Shown: piece after piece, positions 48,002 to 48,703 of the stretch
Position numbering within the stretch: position 1 is the stretch's first letter
Layout of the letters: every line of letters begins with the position of its first letter
NCBI GenBank assembly: GCA_030038355.1
Contig: JASHPB010000056.1
Span: 1 to 48,703, forward strand
Direction of reading: 5' to 3'
Length of the DNA stretch: 48,703 bases
Source: Candidatus Binataceae bacterium
GTDB lineage: Bacteria > Desulfobacterota > Binatia > Binatales > Binataceae
Made by a program: the position numbers and the translations under genes
The notes under the pieces: generated by a model
What the model was told of the DNA's origin: nothing
Databases searched by the model: none
What the model saw: only the letters and a program-made list of their open reading frames with translations

Positions 48002-48207
48002 CAAAGCGACGCGGCGCGAACTGGGGATACGGGTCCTCAGGTGGGCGAGCACCCTAGGGCGACAGGCACCGACGTTAGCCCGGCCATCGCGCTCGCCGAA
48101 TGCTCCAAACCGCACGTCCGCACAGTTTTTTTGCTTTTCGAGCGTCGAAGCCGCCGCCCGGTACAAGTTCGCATAAGAAATATTATGTCAACTAGGTGGG
48201 GGATTAG

Positions 48208-48703
48208 GTGACAGTTGACACCAATCCAAAGAAATGGTTTAATCTGGACATCATGCAGACATTGCCTCAATTCGATATAGCGTTTGGGACAGACGAGAAA
48301 TGCCGCAATTTCATTGTGAAAATGCGATGGCCTGATGGCGTGGTGAAATGCCCTCGATGCCAGAGCGATAAGGTCTATGCTCTGCCCTCGCGTCCGTTCC
48401 ATTGGGTGTGCAAATCAGGACTGCAAACCGTCGATACTGGCACCGGCGAATTGTGGATTTGCCACAAGCGCAATGGCTATCGATTCAGCGTCACCAGCGC
48501 GACGATCTTCGAGAATACCAAGGTTGATTTGACGATCTGGTTCAAAATCGGATTCCTGATGCTGACCGCCAAGAAAGGCATCTCGGCTCTACAGATTCAT
48601 CGCGTGATGTTCGGCGAGAAGTCGAGCCACGATTATCACACCAGTTGGTACATCTGCATGAGATGGCGTGCTGCGATGGCTGGCGATATGTACGCGAGCC
48701 TGT
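48208..48703 (+). mobile_element. IS1595-family transposase, partial (runs off window)
   Basis: From GTG 48208 (or ATG 48253, MQTLPQFDIAFGTDEKCRNF) an open frame continues to the window edge for 165 codons. It has the IS1595-type N-terminal zinc ribbon (MRWPDGVVKCPRCQSDKVYA; later WICHKRNGYRFSVTSATIFE) followed by NTKVDLTIWFKIGFLMLTAK and a helix region KGISALQIHRVMFG. The DDE catalytic residues lie beyond the window. Base composition is visibly more AT-rich than the neighbouring genes, consistent with transfer. Completeness cannot be judged. Confidence 0.85.

Larger units (their letters stand above)
47373..48207 (+). other. Long stretch with no confident gene
   Basis: These 835 bases contain a palindromic repeat copy (47411-47450), a 9-bp inverted repeat TCGCCTCGC/GCGAGGCGA in the 47597-47640 stretch with about a 20-base spacer, and one weak ORF (47747-48001). 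The last 80 bases before the transposase turn AT-rich (AAGAAATATTATGTCAACT), unlike the rest, and probably include the left end of the insertion sequence, but I could not fix its terminal repeat. No tRNA, rRNA or CRISPR pattern is seen. Confidence 0.55.

Overview
This is a GC-rich, gene-dense chromosomal segment from a Gram-negative bacterium. The envelope genes support that: an RlpA-type lipoprotein with a SPOR domain, a SurA-like periplasmic isomerase and a lipobox metallopeptidase. Genes are short-spaced or overlapping (ATGA, GTGA, TGATG), and starts are ATG or GTG. The gene mix (acyl-CoA dehydrogenase next to a GrdB-family gene and a rhodanese, Bacillus-type SdhCAB, PyrR) would suit a deltaproteobacterium-like lineage such as Binatota/Desulfobacterota_B. 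That assignment is inference from memory of gene content, not a placement.

Layout. 1-2224 (minus): acyl-CoA dehydrogenase, a decayed GrdB-family gene that still has an in-frame TGA at the expected selenocysteine site, and a rhodanese cut by the window edge. 2412-3659: isocitrate dehydrogenase with its own promoter and a strong terminator. 3790-6285: a Met/His-rich unknown protein and a two-gene ABC exporter. 6533-13225: a TCA-cycle run mdh-sdhC-sdhA-sdhB-sucC-sucD-ndk. 13604-22851: rlmN, methylthioadenosine phosphorylase, a PfkB kinase, glycosyltransferase, UDP-glucose dehydrogenase, UDP-sugar epimerase, lepA, lepB and a coiled-coil protein. 22912-31327: the pyrimidine operon (attenuator-like leader, pyrR, pyrB fusion, pyrC, carA, carB), followed by recG. 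33471-35500 (minus): RlpA and a lipoprotein metallopeptidase. 35742-36719: a decayed CAP-domain gene. 36793-46494: dGTPase-like HD protein, TPR protein, peptidyl-prolyl isomerase, small membrane protein, NRDE protein, FAD oxidoreductase, serine beta-lactamase-like protein, a MoxR/CoxE pair and a bifunctional-nuclease-family protein. 46566-47372: an anchored TPR protein. 47373-48207 is almost gene-free. 48208-48703 is the start of an IS1595-type transposase that runs off the window.

The most unusual object is the 650-residue product at 23571-25523. An aspartate carbamoyltransferase catalytic domain is followed by a four-cysteine zinc module like the C-terminal half of the regulatory chain PyrI, and then by a second, diverged PyrR/PRPP-type phosphoribosyltransferase domain. 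The usual nucleotide-binding half of PyrI is absent. The PyrR-like domain sits where an effector sensor would be expected, so this may be an ATCase with a different allosteric module. The free pyrR lies just upstream, behind a leader with a hairpin, a 22-codon leader ORF and a terminator spanned by that ORF. Together these suggest two layers of pyrimidine control: attenuation of the transcript and effector control of the enzyme.
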